From assembly GCA_963781265.1 (NCBI GenBank), contig CAWAFH010000014.1, forward strand, positions 62,001 through 126,000: a stretch of 64,000 bases of DNA. Direction: 5' to 3'. Shown piece by piece: positions 25,014 through 36,254 of this stretch (positions are counted from its first letter, which is position 1; each line of letters opens with the position of its first letter). The position numbers were made by a program, and so were the translations under genes. The stretch is from WHSW01 sp963781265 (GTDB lineage: Bacteria; Actinomycetota; Thermoleophilia; Solirubrobacterales; 70-9). A model generated the notes under the pieces. It was not told the DNA's origin. It searched no databases and worked only from the letters and a program-made list of their open reading frames with translations.

Positions 25014-28000
25014 ATGGCGAACAGCCTGATCGAGTTGCAGATGCCCCAGATGGGGGAATCGGTCACCGAGGGAACGATCCTCGAGTGGCACGTTTCCGAG
25101 GGGGAAGAGGTCGCCGAGGGCGACACCGTCGTCGAAGTCTCAACCGACAAGATCGACGCCGAGGTGCCGGCACCGGCGAGCGGCGTGATCACCAAGCTGA
25201 TGGCCGCGGTCGACGACACGGTCGAGGTCGGCCAGGTGCTCGCGCAGATCGACCCGAACGGGACGGCCTCGAGCGGTAACGGCGCCACCGCGGACCCGTC
25301 CCCGCTCAAGGAGACCGACGGCCCCGTGATGGGCGGCGGCGAGGGCGACGAGGACCTGGGCGAGCCCGGCGTCCCGACTGAGTCAAGCGACCCGGGTCAA
25401 TTGGAAACGCCGGTCCCTGGCGCGAGCGGCGAGGGGCGGGCGGCGGACGGCGAGCCTGGCGAAACCGTCCAGCTCACGATGCCCGAGATGGGCGAATCGG
25501 TGACCGACGGCACCGTCCTCGAGTGGCACGTGGCCGAGGGCGACACGGTCGCCGAGGGCGACACGGTGATCGAGGTCTCGACCGACAAGATCGACGCCGA
25601 GGTCCCGGCCCCGGTCAACGGCACGATCGCCAAGCTGCTGGTCTCGGTCGACGACACCGTCCAGGTCGGCCAGGCCCTGGCGGAGCTGACAACCACCAAC
25701 GTTCCGCCCGCCTCCTCCGCTTCGCGTCCGGGGGCGGCCGGGTCAGCCGAGGCGCCGGCTTCGACCGGATCGGCGGCGGCCGACGGCGACGGGGACGCCA
25801 AGGCCTCCCCCATCGCCCGGCGGGTCGCCGCCTCGAAGGGCGTCGACCTCGGGTCGGTGAGCGGCTCGGGCCCCGGCGGCAAGGTGGTCAAGGGCGACGT
25901 CCTGGCCGCCGCGGGCAACGGGGCGAGGGCTCCGGCGGCCGCAGCGGCTCCCGGCGAGGCGAAGCCGCTCCGAGGCCCGTCGGCAATGCTCGCCAAGGCG
26001 ATGAACGAGTCGCGCTCGGTGCCCACCGCGACCTCGTTCCGGACCCTCCCGGTCGACACGCTGGACGCGAAGCGCAGGGCGATCAACGGCGCTCTGAAGG
26101 ACCGCGGGATGAAGGTCTCCTTCACCCACCTGATCGCGTGGGCGATCGTCCGCGCCGGGGTCGAGTGGCCGGTGATGGGCCGCAGCTACTCCGAGATCGA
26201 CGGCAAGCCACACGTCGTCGAGAACCCGAGCGTCAACCTCGGGATCGCGGTCGACGTCGAGCGCAAGGGCGGGCGCAGCCTCATGGTCCCGTGCATCAAG
26301 GGCGCCGAGGCCCTCGACTTCGCGGGCTTTCACGCCTACTACGAGGACCTGATCACCAAGACGCGGGAGAACAAGCTCACCGCCGACGACTTCCAGGACA
26401 CCAACATCTCGCTCACCAACCCGGGCGGGCTGGGCACGATCGCGTCGGTCCCGAGGCTGCTCGCCGGCCAGGGCACGATCATCGCCACCGGCTCGATCGC
26501 GTACCCGCCCGAGTGGGCCCACGCGCCGGCCGAGAAGATCAAGGCGCTCGGGGTCTCGAAGGTGATGACGATGACGTCCACCTACGACCACCGGATCATC
26601 CAGGGCGCCGAGTCCGGCTCGTTCCTGCGCCGGATCGACCAGCTGCTGCAGGGCGAGGACGGCTTCTACGAGGCGGTCGCCGAGCAGCTCGGGATCCAGA
26701 CGAACCTGGTCACCAACGCGCACCCCGCCTCGGCGTCGGCACCCCCGCTGGCGGCCGGCGGCGGCCCCTCGGCGCCGAGCGCCGTGGTCGGGGCCGAGCC
26801 CGACCGCGACCTGCTGCAGGCGGTGCAGGCGGCGACCTCGCTGCTCAAGGCCTACCGCACCCACGGCCACCTGGCGGCGAACGTCAATCCGCTCGGGGGC
26901 GAGCCGAAGGGCGACCCGGCGCTCGAGCCCGAGAACGTGAACCTGACCCCGGAGCTGATGTCGCGGATCCCGGCCTCGATCCTGCGGATCGGCGTCGACG
27001 GCGAGACCCTGCTCGACTCGCTGCCGCGAATGCGCGACGCCTACTGCTCGACGATCGCCTACCAGATCGAGCACCTCTCCTCGCACCAGCAGCGCATGTG
27101 GCTGCGCGAGATGATCGAGACGGGCTGGCACCGGGCGCCGCTGGCCGCCGACGAGAAGCGGTCCTTGCTGTCGCGGCTGCTCGAGGTGTTCCAGTTCGAG
27201 CGCTTCCTGCAGAAGGCGTACCTCGGTCAGAAGATGTTCTCGATCGAGGGCCTCGACGTGACCGTGCCGATGCTCGACGAGATCGCCACCCTGGCCCGCC
27301 AGAACGGCGCCGAGGAGGTCGTGATCGGAATGGCGCACCGCGGCCGCCTGAGCGTCCTCGCTCACAACCTCGGCCGCTCGGTCGAGTCGATCCTGGCCGA
27401 GTTCGAGGGCGCCAAGGCGCTCGACCGGGTGAAGGCGATCACGGCGATGCCGCACTCTGGCACCGGCGACGTCAAGTACCACCACGGCGCCGAGGGCCTG
27501 TTCACGACCCCCGAGGACGAGCAGGTGAAGATCCGCCTCTATCCGAACCCGAGCCACCTCGAGTTCGTCGACCCGGTGGTCACCGGCGGCGCCCGCGCGG
27601 CCCAGACCGAGCACTCGGGCCCGAAGCTTCACCACAACCCCCACGTCGCGGTGCCGGTGCTGCTGCACGGCGACGCCGCCTTCCCCGGCCAGGGCGTGGT
27701 CGCCGAGACCCTCAACCTGCAGTCGCTGACGGGCTACTCGACCGGCGGCACGATCCACCTGATCACCGACAACCAGGTCGGCTTCACCACCGACCCGATG
27801 GAGGACCGCTCGACCCCATACGCCGGCGACATGGCGAAGGGCTTCAACTGCCCGATCATCCACGTCAACGCCGATGACGTCGAGGCGTGCATCGCCGCGG
27901 TGCGGCTGGCGATGGCCTACCGCGAGCAATGGAGCCGCGACGTCGTCATCGACCTGATCGGTTACCGCCGCTACGGCCACAACGAGACCGACGAGCCCGC

Positions 28001-29414
28001 CTACACGCAGCCGAGGATGGCGAAGCAGATCAAGGAGCACCAGCCGGTCTCCGAGATCTACGCCGAGCAGCTGATCGGCGAGGGCGTGGTCAGCACCGAG
28101 GACGTCGCCGCCGACGCGGGCGAGCGGCTCGAGTGGCTGCAGGGGACGCTGCGCGACCTGCGGGCGAAGATGGAGGCGGGCGAGTACGAGGACCCGAGCT
28201 CGACCGCCCTCGGCACCGGCGAGCTCGACCGCACCAAGAGCCCCGAGGTCGAGACCGCCGTCTCCGACAAGCGGCTGCGCTCGCTCAACGCGGAGCTGCT
28301 GAAGGTGCCGGACAGCTTCACGATCCATCGCAAGCTGCGCAAGCCGCTGCTCTCGCGGATCGACAAGCTCGAGTCGGGCGAGATCGAGTTCGGCCACGCG
28401 GAGGCGCTCGCCTTCGCCTCGCTGCTCACCGAGGGCACCCACATCCGGCTGACCGGCCAGGACACCGAGCGCGGCACGTTCTCGAACCGCCACCTGGCGC
28501 TGCACGACGAGAACACCGGGCTCAAGTACGTGCCGATCCAGAACCTGAGCGGGGCGCTGGCGCCGTTCGAGCTTCACAACAGCCCGCTCTCGGAGGCCGC
28601 CTGCCTCGGGTTCGAGTACGGCTACTCGGCCGCCTCGCCGGAGTCGCTGATCCTCTGGGAGGCGCAGTTCGGCGATTTCGCCAACTCGGCGCAGGTGATC
28701 ATCGACAGCTTCATCGTCGCCGGCGAGTCGAAGTGGGGCCAGACGACCCGGCTCACGCTGCTGCTGCCGCATGGCTACGAGGGCGCCGGCCCCGAGCACT
28801 CGAGCGCCCGGATCGAGCGCTTCATCCAGCTCGGCTCCGAGGGCAACATCCGGCTCGCCAACCCGACCACCGCCGCCCAGTACTTCCACCTGCTGCGGCG
28901 TCAGGCGCGGATCGCGAAGCCGCGGCCGCTGGTCGTCTTCACGCCGAAGGGCCTGCTGCGCCTGAAGGCGGCGTCGTCATCGCTCGAGGAGCTGACCGAC
29001 GGCGCCTTCCAGTTCGTGCTCGACGATGCGCGCGCCGAGGGCCGCCACGAGGAGATCGACCGGCTGGTGCTGTGCAGCGGCAAGGTCTACTTCGACATCG
29101 ACCAGCACGAGCGCCGCCAGGCCTCGAGCTCGGTCGCGGTTGCCCGGGTCGAGCTGCTCTACCCGTTCGCGCGCCACGAGCTCACCCAGCTGCTCGCCTC
29201 CTACCCGAACGTCAAGAAGGTCGTCTGGGCCCAGGAGGAGCCGAAGAACATGGGCGCGTGGAGCGTCATGGCGCGCCGGCTGCCCGAGCTGCTGCCCGAC
29301 GGCGTCGAGCATCAGTACGTCGGGCGCCCGCAGCGCTCGAGCCCGAGCGAGGGCTACCCGGTCGCGCACCGCCTCGAGCAGGAGCGCATCGTCCTCACCG
29401 CCCTCGAGGGCTAA
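25014..29414 (+). CDS. kgd: KGD-type 2-oxoglutarate dehydrogenase: two lipoyl domains + E1/E3-binding domain + E2 + E1 in one chain
   Basis: This is a 1466-residue multifunctional enzyme. Two lipoyl domains occupy ~1-80 (lysine at 46 in EVSTDKIDAEV) and ~150-226 (lysine at 192). A peripheral-subunit-binding domain lies at ~264-300 (SPIARRVAASKGVDLGSVSG), an E2 acyltransferase at ~318-550 (TYDHRIIQGAESG near 525), and the E1 decarboxylase from ~595 (EVVIGMAHRGRLSVLAHNL; LITDNQVGFTT). Mycobacterial/corynebacterial KGD/OdhA has E2-E1 but no lipoyl domain, so this architecture carries its own swinging arms. A 55-bp repeat encodes part of the linker after lipoyl domain 2. TAGACT and AGGGG precede the ATG. 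E3 is not in the window. Confidence 0.92.
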   Translation: MANSLIELQMPQMGESVTEGTILEWHVSEGEEVAEGDTVVEVSTDKIDAEVPAPASGVITKLMAAVDDTVEVGQVLAQIDPNGTASSGNGATADPSPLKETDGPVMGGGEGDEDLGEPGVPTESSDPGQLETPVPGASGEGRAADGEPGETVQLTMPEMGESVTDGTVLEWHVAEGDTVAEGDTVIEVSTDKIDAEVPAPVNGTIAKLLVSVDDTVQVGQALAELTTTNVPPASSASRPGAAGSAEAPASTGSAAADGDGDAKASPIARRVAASKGVDLGSVSGSGPGGKVVKGDVLAAAGNGARAPAAAAAPGEAKPLRGPSAMLAKAMNESRSVPTATSFRTLPVDTLDAKRRAINGALKDRGMKVSFTHLIAWAIVRAGVEWPVMGRSYSEIDGKPHVVENPSVNLGIAVDVERKGGRSLMVPCIKGAEALDFAGFHAYYEDLITKTRENKLTADDFQDTNISLTNPGGLGTIASVPRLLAGQGTIIATGSIAYPPEWAHAPAEKIKALGVSKVMTMTSTYDHRIIQGAESGSFLRRIDQLLQGEDGFYEAVAEQLGIQTNLVTNAHPASASAPPLAAGGGPSAPSAVVGAEPDRDLLQAVQAATSLLKAYRTHGHLAANVNPLGGEPKGDPALEPENVNLTPELMSRIPASILRIGVDGETLLDSLPRMRDAYCSTIAYQIEHLSSHQQRMWLREMIETGWHRAPLAADEKRSLLSRLLEVFQFERFLQKAYLGQKMFSIEGLDVTVPMLDEIATLARQNGAEEVVIGMAHRGRLSVLAHNLGRSVESILAEFEGAKALDRVKAITAMPHSGTGDVKYHHGAEGLFTTPEDEQVKIRLYPNPSHLEFVDPVVTGGARAAQTEHSGPKLHHNPHVAVPVLLHGDAAFPGQGVVAETLNLQSLTGYSTGGTIHLITDNQVGFTTDPMEDRSTPYAGDMAKGFNCPIIHVNADDVEACIAAVRLAMAYREQWSRDVVIDLIGYRRYGHNETDEPAYTQPRMAKQIKEHQPVSEIYAEQLIGEGVVSTEDVAADAGERLEWLQGTLRDLRAKMEAGEYEDPSSTALGTGELDRTKSPEVETAVSDKRLRSLNAELLKVPDSFTIHRKLRKPLLSRIDKLESGEIEFGHAEALAFASLLTEGTHIRLTGQDTERGTFSNRHLALHDENTGLKYVPIQNLSGALAPFELHNSPLSEAACLGFEYGYSAASPESLILWEAQFGDFANSAQVIIDSFIVAGESKWGQTTRLTLLLPHGYEGAGPEHSSARIERFIQLGSEGNIRLANPTTAAQYFHLLRRQARIAKPRPLVVFTPKGLLRLKAASSSLEELTDGAFQFVLDDARAEGRHEEIDRLVLCSGKVYFDIDQHERRQASSSVAVARVELLYPFARHELTQLLASYPNVKKVVWAQEEPKNMGAWSVMARRLPELLPDGVEHQYVGRPQRSSPSEGYPVAHRLEQERIVLTALEG
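25695..25749. repeat. 55-bp exact repeat, copy A (inside kgd linker)
   Basis: A 55-bp sequence, starting ACCAACGTTCCGCC and ending GGGTCAGCCG, is identical to 31587-31641 inside aconitase. Here it is read in frame as TNVPPASSASRPGAAGSA in the flexible linker following lipoyl domain 2. In aconitase the opposite strand is coding. Confidence 0.85.
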
Positions 29415-29430
29415 GCGAGCTCAGCCAACC

Positions 29431-29490
29431 GGGGGCGAACCCCCGCGCCGAACGGGGGAACCCCGCGCCGAGGGCGAACCCCCGCGCCGA
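29431..29490. repeat. Imperfect tandem hairpin repeat after kgd
   Basis: Three ~20-bp units, each of the form G-run, CGAA or AA, C-run, GCGCCGA, lie directly downstream of the kgd stop and run into palindromic repeat copy 2. Each unit can fold as a short G/C hairpin, so the block may act as a terminator. Confidence 0.6.
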
Positions 29491-29535
29491 GATTCATCTC
29501 AACCACCGTATGGGTGGTTCAAGTGAAAGTCGGCG
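29486..29535. repeat. Palindromic repeat, copy 2 (5' border of AbiEi/DUF559-like gene)
   Basis: The arms CGCCGAGATTCATCTCAACC and GGTTCAAGTGAAAGTCGGCG face each other around a short loop. Relative to copies 1 and 3 it is inverted. It ends five bases before the GTG start at 29540. Confidence 0.8.
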
Positions 29536-29539
29536 TCGG

Positions 29540-30419
29540 GTGGCTGAGCTCGCCGGGGCGCAGCACGGCGTCGTGGCGCATCGGCAGCTGCTGGCGCGCG
29601 GGGTGTCGGCCAGGCGCGTGGAGAGGATGCGGGCTCGCGCCGAGCTCACCGATCTGCACACGGGCGTCTACCTGCTCGGGCCGTTTGAGCATCCGCACAC
29701 CCGGGAGATGGCGGCGGTGCTCGCCTGCGGGCCGGGCGCGGTGCTCAGCCATCGATCCGCGGCCCACCTGTATCGCGTCGTGTCCTCCGGTCGCTCGGGT
29801 TCGATCGACGTCTGCGTTCCCGGCCGCCACGTCGCAGGCGAGCGTGGCATTCGCGTTCACCGCAGCGACCGGCTCGCGGCGTACGAAACCGCCGAGCACG
29901 AGGCGATCCCGGTGACGGCCGCGGCTCGGACACTGGTCGACCTCGCCTCCTGCTGCTGGGCGGAAGAGCTCGAGGCGGCGGTCGCCGAGGCGTTCGCACG
30001 TCGGACTCACAACCCGTGCCGATGTCCTTGGCGCGATCGCAGAACACCGTGGCCGGCGCGGGATCCGGGCTCTGCGGGCTCTGTTCGAGGACGGCGGCGG
30101 GCCACGGCGCACCCGGTCGAAGCCGGAGCGGACGCTCCTCTCGCTGATCAGGGCGGCGGGGCTCCCCGTCCCACTCACCAACGAGCGCATCGGGCCCTGG
30201 GAGGTCGACATGTACTGGCCGGACGCAGGGCTCGTGGTCGAGGTCGACGCCTACTCGACCCACTCCTCGCCGTGGGCGTTCGAGCGCGACCGCCGCAAGA
30301 GCGCGGCGCTGGCGGACCGGGGGCTGTCGGTGCACCGCGTCACCGCGCTCGAGATCCGCAACCGTCCGGAGGTCGCGGTCGCCCAGGTCCGCCGCCACCT
30401 CGCGCGACTTTCATCCTGA
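29540..30419 (+). pseudogene. AbiEi-like / DUF559 (PD-(D/E)XK-like) protein, one frameshift
   Basis: Repaired, this is a protein of ~290 residues. The N-terminal half (HGVVAHRQLLARGVSARRVE, TGVYLLGPFEHPHTREM, GAVLSHRSAAHLYRV) matches the winged-helix plus AbiEi-type region seen in many actinobacterial antitoxin-like proteins. The C-terminal half (WEVDMYWPDAGLVVEVD, then FERDRRKSAALADRGLSVHR) is a DUF559/Vsr-like endonuclease fold. The frame breaks at ~30005; removing one A restores continuity. The stop codon lies inside palindromic repeat copy 3 and the start is five bases after copy 2. Function is unknown; defence or mobility is inference. Confidence 0.75.
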
Positions 30420-30452
30420 CCACCCCTGGGGTGGTTGAGATGAAACTCGGCG
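30404..30452. repeat. Palindromic repeat, copy 3 (3' border of AbiEi/DUF559-like gene)
   Basis: ACTTTCATCCTGACCACCCC pairs with GGGGTGGTTGAGATGAAACT around one T. It is oriented like copy 1 and contains the TGA stop (30417-30419) of the gene. Confidence 0.8.
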
Positions 30453-30506
30453 CTTGGGTGGCGCGGCGCTCGCGTGGCGCGGCGCTCGCGCTGAGGCCGG
30501 CGCCCG

Positions 30507-30719
30507 CTACGAGGCGAAGGCGGCGCGGCGGATGACCGCGGCTACGTAGTGCTCGCCGCAGTCCGGGCAGGCGGAGGCGCGAGTCCAGGTGCGGCGGTCG
30601 TGACCGCAGGCGGCGCAGTGGTAATGGCGCTCGAAGCCGACCAGGCGGCGGGCCTCGCGCGCCACCGCGCTCGGGTCGTGAACGTCTTGTCCGGTGTGGG
30701 TCGTGGCGATCTGGCTCAT
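30507..30719 (-). CDS. Small zinc-ribbon protein, function unknown
   Basis: This protein of about 70 residues starts MSQIATTHTGQDVHDPSA (ATG 30719; the frame is open to 30866). Two CxxC pairs, CAACGHDRRTW and CPDCGEHYV, form a rubredoxin-like zinc ribbon. There is no recognised family. It is divergent from the DUF3817 gene with ~80 bp between, and convergent with the AbiEi/DUF559-like gene. Confidence 0.6.
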   Translation of the reverse strand: MSQIATTHTGQDVHDPSAVAREARRLVGFERHYHCAACGHDRRTWTRASACPDCGEHYVAAVIRRAAFAS

Positions 30720-30788
30720 GCGCACATGTTCGCCCGCGACGGGCCACGATCCCATGGACCTGGGTCCAATCCTCGGGATCGCCGCTTG

Positions 30789-30794
30789 TACTCT
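30789..30794 (+). promoter_or_regulatory. TACTCT -10-like box
   Basis: TACTCT ends seven bases before the ATG at 30802, consistent with a leaderless transcript for the DUF3817 gene. Confidence 0.35.
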
Positions 30795-30801
30795 CGGGCG
30801 G

Positions 30802-31125
30802 ATGAGCGCCGAGCCCGCCTCCGTCCTGCGCACGCCCGTCCCCGGGCCGATGTTCGCCCGGGTCAAGGTCGCCTCCTACATCGAGCTCGCCCTGTTCGCG
30901 GCGCTGATCGTCGTCTGGCTCGCCCCGGGCCTCGAGGGGCCGACGTCGATCCTCGGGCTCGCCCACGGGCTCGGCTTCGTCGCCCTCGCGCTGTTCATCT
31001 GGGCGGCGGTGCTGCGCCACGAGGCGCCCTACACCCTGCTCGCCGCGACCCTGACGCCGGTCGGGCCGGTCGGCAGCGTGATCGCGATCCACTACATCGA
31101 GCGTCGCCAACCCGCCCCGGAGTAA
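30802..31125 (+). CDS. DUF3817 family membrane protein
   Basis: This 107-residue protein has three hydrophobic segments: VKVASYIELALFAALIVVWL, LAHGLGFVALALFIWAAVL, and PYTLLAATLTPVGPVGSVIA, followed by the basic end YIERR. Pattern and size fit the DUF3817 integral membrane family common in actinobacteria; the function is unknown. The ATG at 30802 is preferred over an upstream in-frame ATG because of the adjacent -10 box. A strong hairpin begins 6 bp after the stop. Confidence 0.75.
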   Translation: MSAEPASVLRTPVPGPMFARVKVASYIELALFAALIVVWLAPGLEGPTSILGLAHGLGFVALALFIWAAVLRHEAPYTLLAATLTPVGPVGSVIAIHYIERRQPAPE

Positions 31126-31130
31126 GTAGA

Positions 31131-31169
31131 TGGGGCGGGACCGCGAAGGGGGTCACGCGGCCCGCCCCA
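31131..31169 (+). terminator. Strong hairpin after DUF3817 gene
   Basis: TGGGGCGGG-A-CCGCG pairs with CGCGG-CCCGCCCCA: 14 bp with one bulged A and a 10-nt loop. There is no clear T-run, but position and strength suggest termination. Confidence 0.6.
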
Positions 31170-31492
31170 CGTCAAGTCCCCCTTACCTAACCCCTTGCGT
31201 GGGGTCTGTACCCGAGGCGTGCGGGCCAAAACAGGACAACAGAGGTGACAAAGATCACCAGGGGGTTATTGGCGGGGCGGGGCCGCGGGAGGCAGGGGGT
31301 CCACACGGCCCTCGCCACCGCCAGCGCGTCGGTAGCCAGGGAGGGATGCCGACGCGATCGCCCCCGGAGGCGGGACTGGCCGGGGACGAGTATGTAAATC
31401 CTGCCCTCCCGCGGGTCGAGCCCATCATGACTCATCGCGCGACCGGGTGTCAACCCGCGACGCGCCCGATGTTCATGCGGTAGCGGCGCCGC
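31170..31492. other. Intergenic region without convincing gene
   Basis: This region lies between the convergent DUF3817 and aconitase genes. I see a small hairpin near 31188-31207 and another around 31438-31466 that could end the aconitase transcript, plus G-rich stretches. An open frame on the minus strand (31187-31453) lacks a plausible protein. No tRNA or known riboswitch pattern was found. Confidence 0.5.
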
Positions 31493-34343
<2,851 letters not shown>

Positions 34344-34395
34344 GAGACCAGTATTCCCTACCGCCCTCGGTTCTCTCACCCCGAGGGGCGGCGGC

Positions 34396-35193
34396 TCAGC
34401 GCTTCTCCGCCTGCCCGGCTGCGATCCGCTCGGCGACCTCGGCCGCCTTCGTTCCCGCGACGCGCGTGGAGAGCTCCGGCGCGTTCGCGGCGATCGCCGA
34501 GAGCGCCCGTTGGCGAACCGGCGCGACCGAGACCTCGCCGCGGTCGTGCTCGATCGCTTTCAGGACGCCGGCCGCGACCCGCTCCGGGGTCGAGGTGCCC
34601 ATCAGCGCCGGCACGGTCGCCCTCGAGTCGTGGAACATCCCCGCGTCGCGAATCGCGCCCGGCATGACGACCGAGGCGCTGACGCCGGTGCCGCGCAGGT
34701 CGGCGCGTAGCCCGAGCGCGAAGCCTCGGAGGCCGAACTTCGTCGCGCAATACAGCGAGGCGCGGGCGGTCGCCGCCTTGCCCGAGAGCGACGAGACGAA
34801 GACCATGTGCCCGGCGCCGCGCGCGGTCATCGCCGGGACCAGCTCGCGCGCCATGCGCACCGGAACCTCGAGGTTGACGCGGAGGGCGCGGCCGATCTCG
34901 TCCTGGGAGAACGCGTCGAGCCTGCCCGACGCCGGGAGGCCGGCGTTGGCGACCAGGATGTCGATCTCGCCTGCCCGCTCGAGCAGCCGCAGGGCCTCCC
35001 CCTCGTCGGCGAGATCGCTGACGATCGTCCGGTGCCCGGAACCGGGCAGCGAGCCGGCGAGCTGCTCGAGCTCGGCGCCCTTGCGCGAGCTCAGGATCAG
35101 GGCGGCGCCGCGGGCCGCGAGCGACTCGGCGATCGCGCGCCCGAGGCCGCCGGTCGCCCCGGTGAGCAGGACGGTCTTGCCGGACGGGTTCAC
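34396..35193 (-). CDS. Short-chain dehydrogenase/reductase
   Basis: This 265-residue classical SDR has the cofactor motif TVLLTGATGGLGRAIAESLA, then LVANAGLP, the catalytic serine in VFVSSLSGKA, and YCATK with the catalytic Tyr and Lys. It starts with GTG at 35193. Arginine residues after the second strand hint at NADP preference, which is inference. The substrate is unknown. It is divergent from the GST-like gene. Confidence 0.85.
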   Translation of the reverse strand: MNPSGKTVLLTGATGGLGRAIAESLAARGAALILSSRKGAELEQLAGSLPGSGHRTIVSDLADEGEALRLLERAGEIDILVANAGLPASGRLDAFSQDEIGRALRVNLEVPVRMARELVPAMTARGAGHMVFVSSLSGKAATARASLYCATKFGLRGFALGLRADLRGTGVSASVVMPGAIRDAGMFHDSRATVPALMGTSTPERVAAGVLKAIEHDRGEVSVAPVRQRALSAIAANAPELSTRVAGTKAAEVAERIAAGQAEKR

Positions 35194-35211
35194 GCGCAGA
35201 ACCTAAACGAA

Positions 35212-35217
35212 TAGGCT
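35212..35217 (+). promoter_or_regulatory. TAGGCT -10-like box
   Basis: TAGGCT ends eight bases before the ATG at 35226 and may drive a leaderless transcript. Confidence 0.3.
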
Positions 35218-35225
35218 CGGCCCCG

Positions 35226-35798
35226 ATGAAGCTCTACATCTGCTGGGGAACCTTCCAGACGCCGCGCCCCGGAGGGCACCCGTGCGCGAACGCCTACAAC
35301 GCGCTTCGCGACGCCGGCTATGACCCGGAGGTGGTCAAGGTCCACGGCCTCGGGGTCGGTCCGAAGCTCTTCCAGCACATCACCGACGGCCGCCGCGAGG
35401 TCGAGGAGCTGACCGGCAGCACCACGGTGCCGGTGCTGGTCACCGACTCGGGCGAGGCGATCGGCGACTCGAAGGCGATCGTCGCCTGGGCCGAGGCGCA
35501 CCCGGCGCCGGCCGGCTCGCCGCCTGAGCGCCGTCCCAAGGGCGGCCGGGCATGCCTGCGCCCCGGCGAGGCGGCGACGGGAATCCGCCGCCGCCCGCGC
35601 CGGGCGCGCGGTCAGGGCTTGACCTTGACCGTCGCGTCGCCGAGGTCGGCGCCCGCGAGATCCGGCAGCCCGAAGGTCGCCGACAGCGCCTTCGCCGCCT
35701 TGTTGGCGAGCTCGACGCCGACGTTCGAGACGACGACCTTGCCGCCGCGCTGCTTGACCTTCGCCTTGCTGAGGTCGAGATCGGCCAGCCGCACGTGA
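35226..35798 (+). CDS. Glutaredoxin/GST N-terminal-like protein, 3' end doubtful
   Basis: The first ~95 residues (MKLYICWGTFQTPRPGGHP, HGLGVGPKLFQHITDG, VPVLVTDSGEAIGDSKAIV) form a thioredoxin-fold GST/glutaredoxin-like domain with the VPVLVTDSG cis-proline segment. The remainder is low-complexity Arg/Pro-rich and overlaps the convergent HtaA-like gene by 187 bp, which is unlikely to be real. A +1 shift near residue 97 would end the protein at 35527. The reading frame beyond about 35515 is probably an artefact. Confidence 0.6.
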   Translation: MKLYICWGTFQTPRPGGHPCANAYNALRDAGYDPEVVKVHGLGVGPKLFQHITDGRREVEELTGSTTVPVLVTDSGEAIGDSKAIVAWAEAHPAPAGSPPERRPKGGRACLRPGEAATGIRRRPRRARGQGLTLTVASPRSAPARSGSPKVADSAFAALLASSTPTFETTTLPPRCLTFALLRSRSASRT

Positions 35799-36172
35799 CC
35801 GCCACCGGCGACCGAGGCGCGAATCACGTTCTTGGACCCGAGCTTGATCACGAAGTCCTCGACCGTGAGCGAGGTGCCCGCGCCCGAGAAGGTGAGGCCG
35901 CCCTTGTGGACGATCTTGCCGCTCAGGTTGTCGACGCTGACCTTGCCCCCGGTGATCGGGAACCCGATCCCCTTGCCGTTGACGACCGCGTCGCCCGCCG
36001 GCGCGACGCTGACCCCGGCGGCGCCGAGCGCGTCGAGCGTCGCCGGCTCCGGGGCGAGGATCGTCTTGCCCCCGAGCTTCGCCGCGTTTGCGGGCGCGGC
36101 GAGCGCGAACAGCGCCGCGACGAGCGCGAGCACGCCCCCCACGGTCGCCTTCGATCCGAATCTGAATGCCAT
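35612..36172 (-). CDS. Secreted HtaA-like domain protein
   Basis: This 186-residue exported protein has a signal peptide (basic start MAFRFGSK, hydrophobic VGGVLALVAALFALAA, then ANA-AKL). The mature part (GFPITGGKVSVDNLSGKIVH, GGLTFSGAGTSLTVEDFVI, LDLSKAKVKQRGGKVVVSNV, ALSATFGLP) follows the repeated beta pattern of HtaA-type domains. In corynebacteria these bind haem; haem binding here is not shown. It lies downstream of the sigma/anti-sigma pair in the same direction and may belong to that regulon. Confidence 0.75.
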   Translation of the reverse strand: MAFRFGSKATVGGVLALVAALFALAAPANAAKLGGKTILAPEPATLDALGAAGVSVAPAGDAVVNGKGIGFPITGGKVSVDNLSGKIVHKGGLTFSGAGTSLTVEDFVIKLGSKNVIRASVAGGGHVRLADLDLSKAKVKQRGGKVVVSNVGVELANKAAKALSATFGLPDLAGADLGDATVKVKP

Positions 36173-36254
36173 CGTTCCTCCTTGGCTGAGGTATTCCGTC
36201 GACGGGACTACGCCGTGAGGGGCGGCGGCGGTTGGATTTCTGCGTGGGCGGCCT

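Noticed and set aside
25743..28889. Very long open frame on the minus strand opposite kgd
   Set aside because: It is antisense to a clearly conserved enzyme and has Arg/Val/Leu/Gly-rich composition typical of GC-rich shadow frames; no domain is visible.
30210..30419. Short DUF559-like frame as a gene of its own
   Set aside because: It is the C-terminal part of the larger frameshifted AbiEi/DUF559 gene, not an independent start.
31187..31453. 88-codon minus-strand frame in the gap before aconitase
   Set aside because: No ribosome-binding site, no family resemblance and an overlap with hairpin structures; treated as intergenic.
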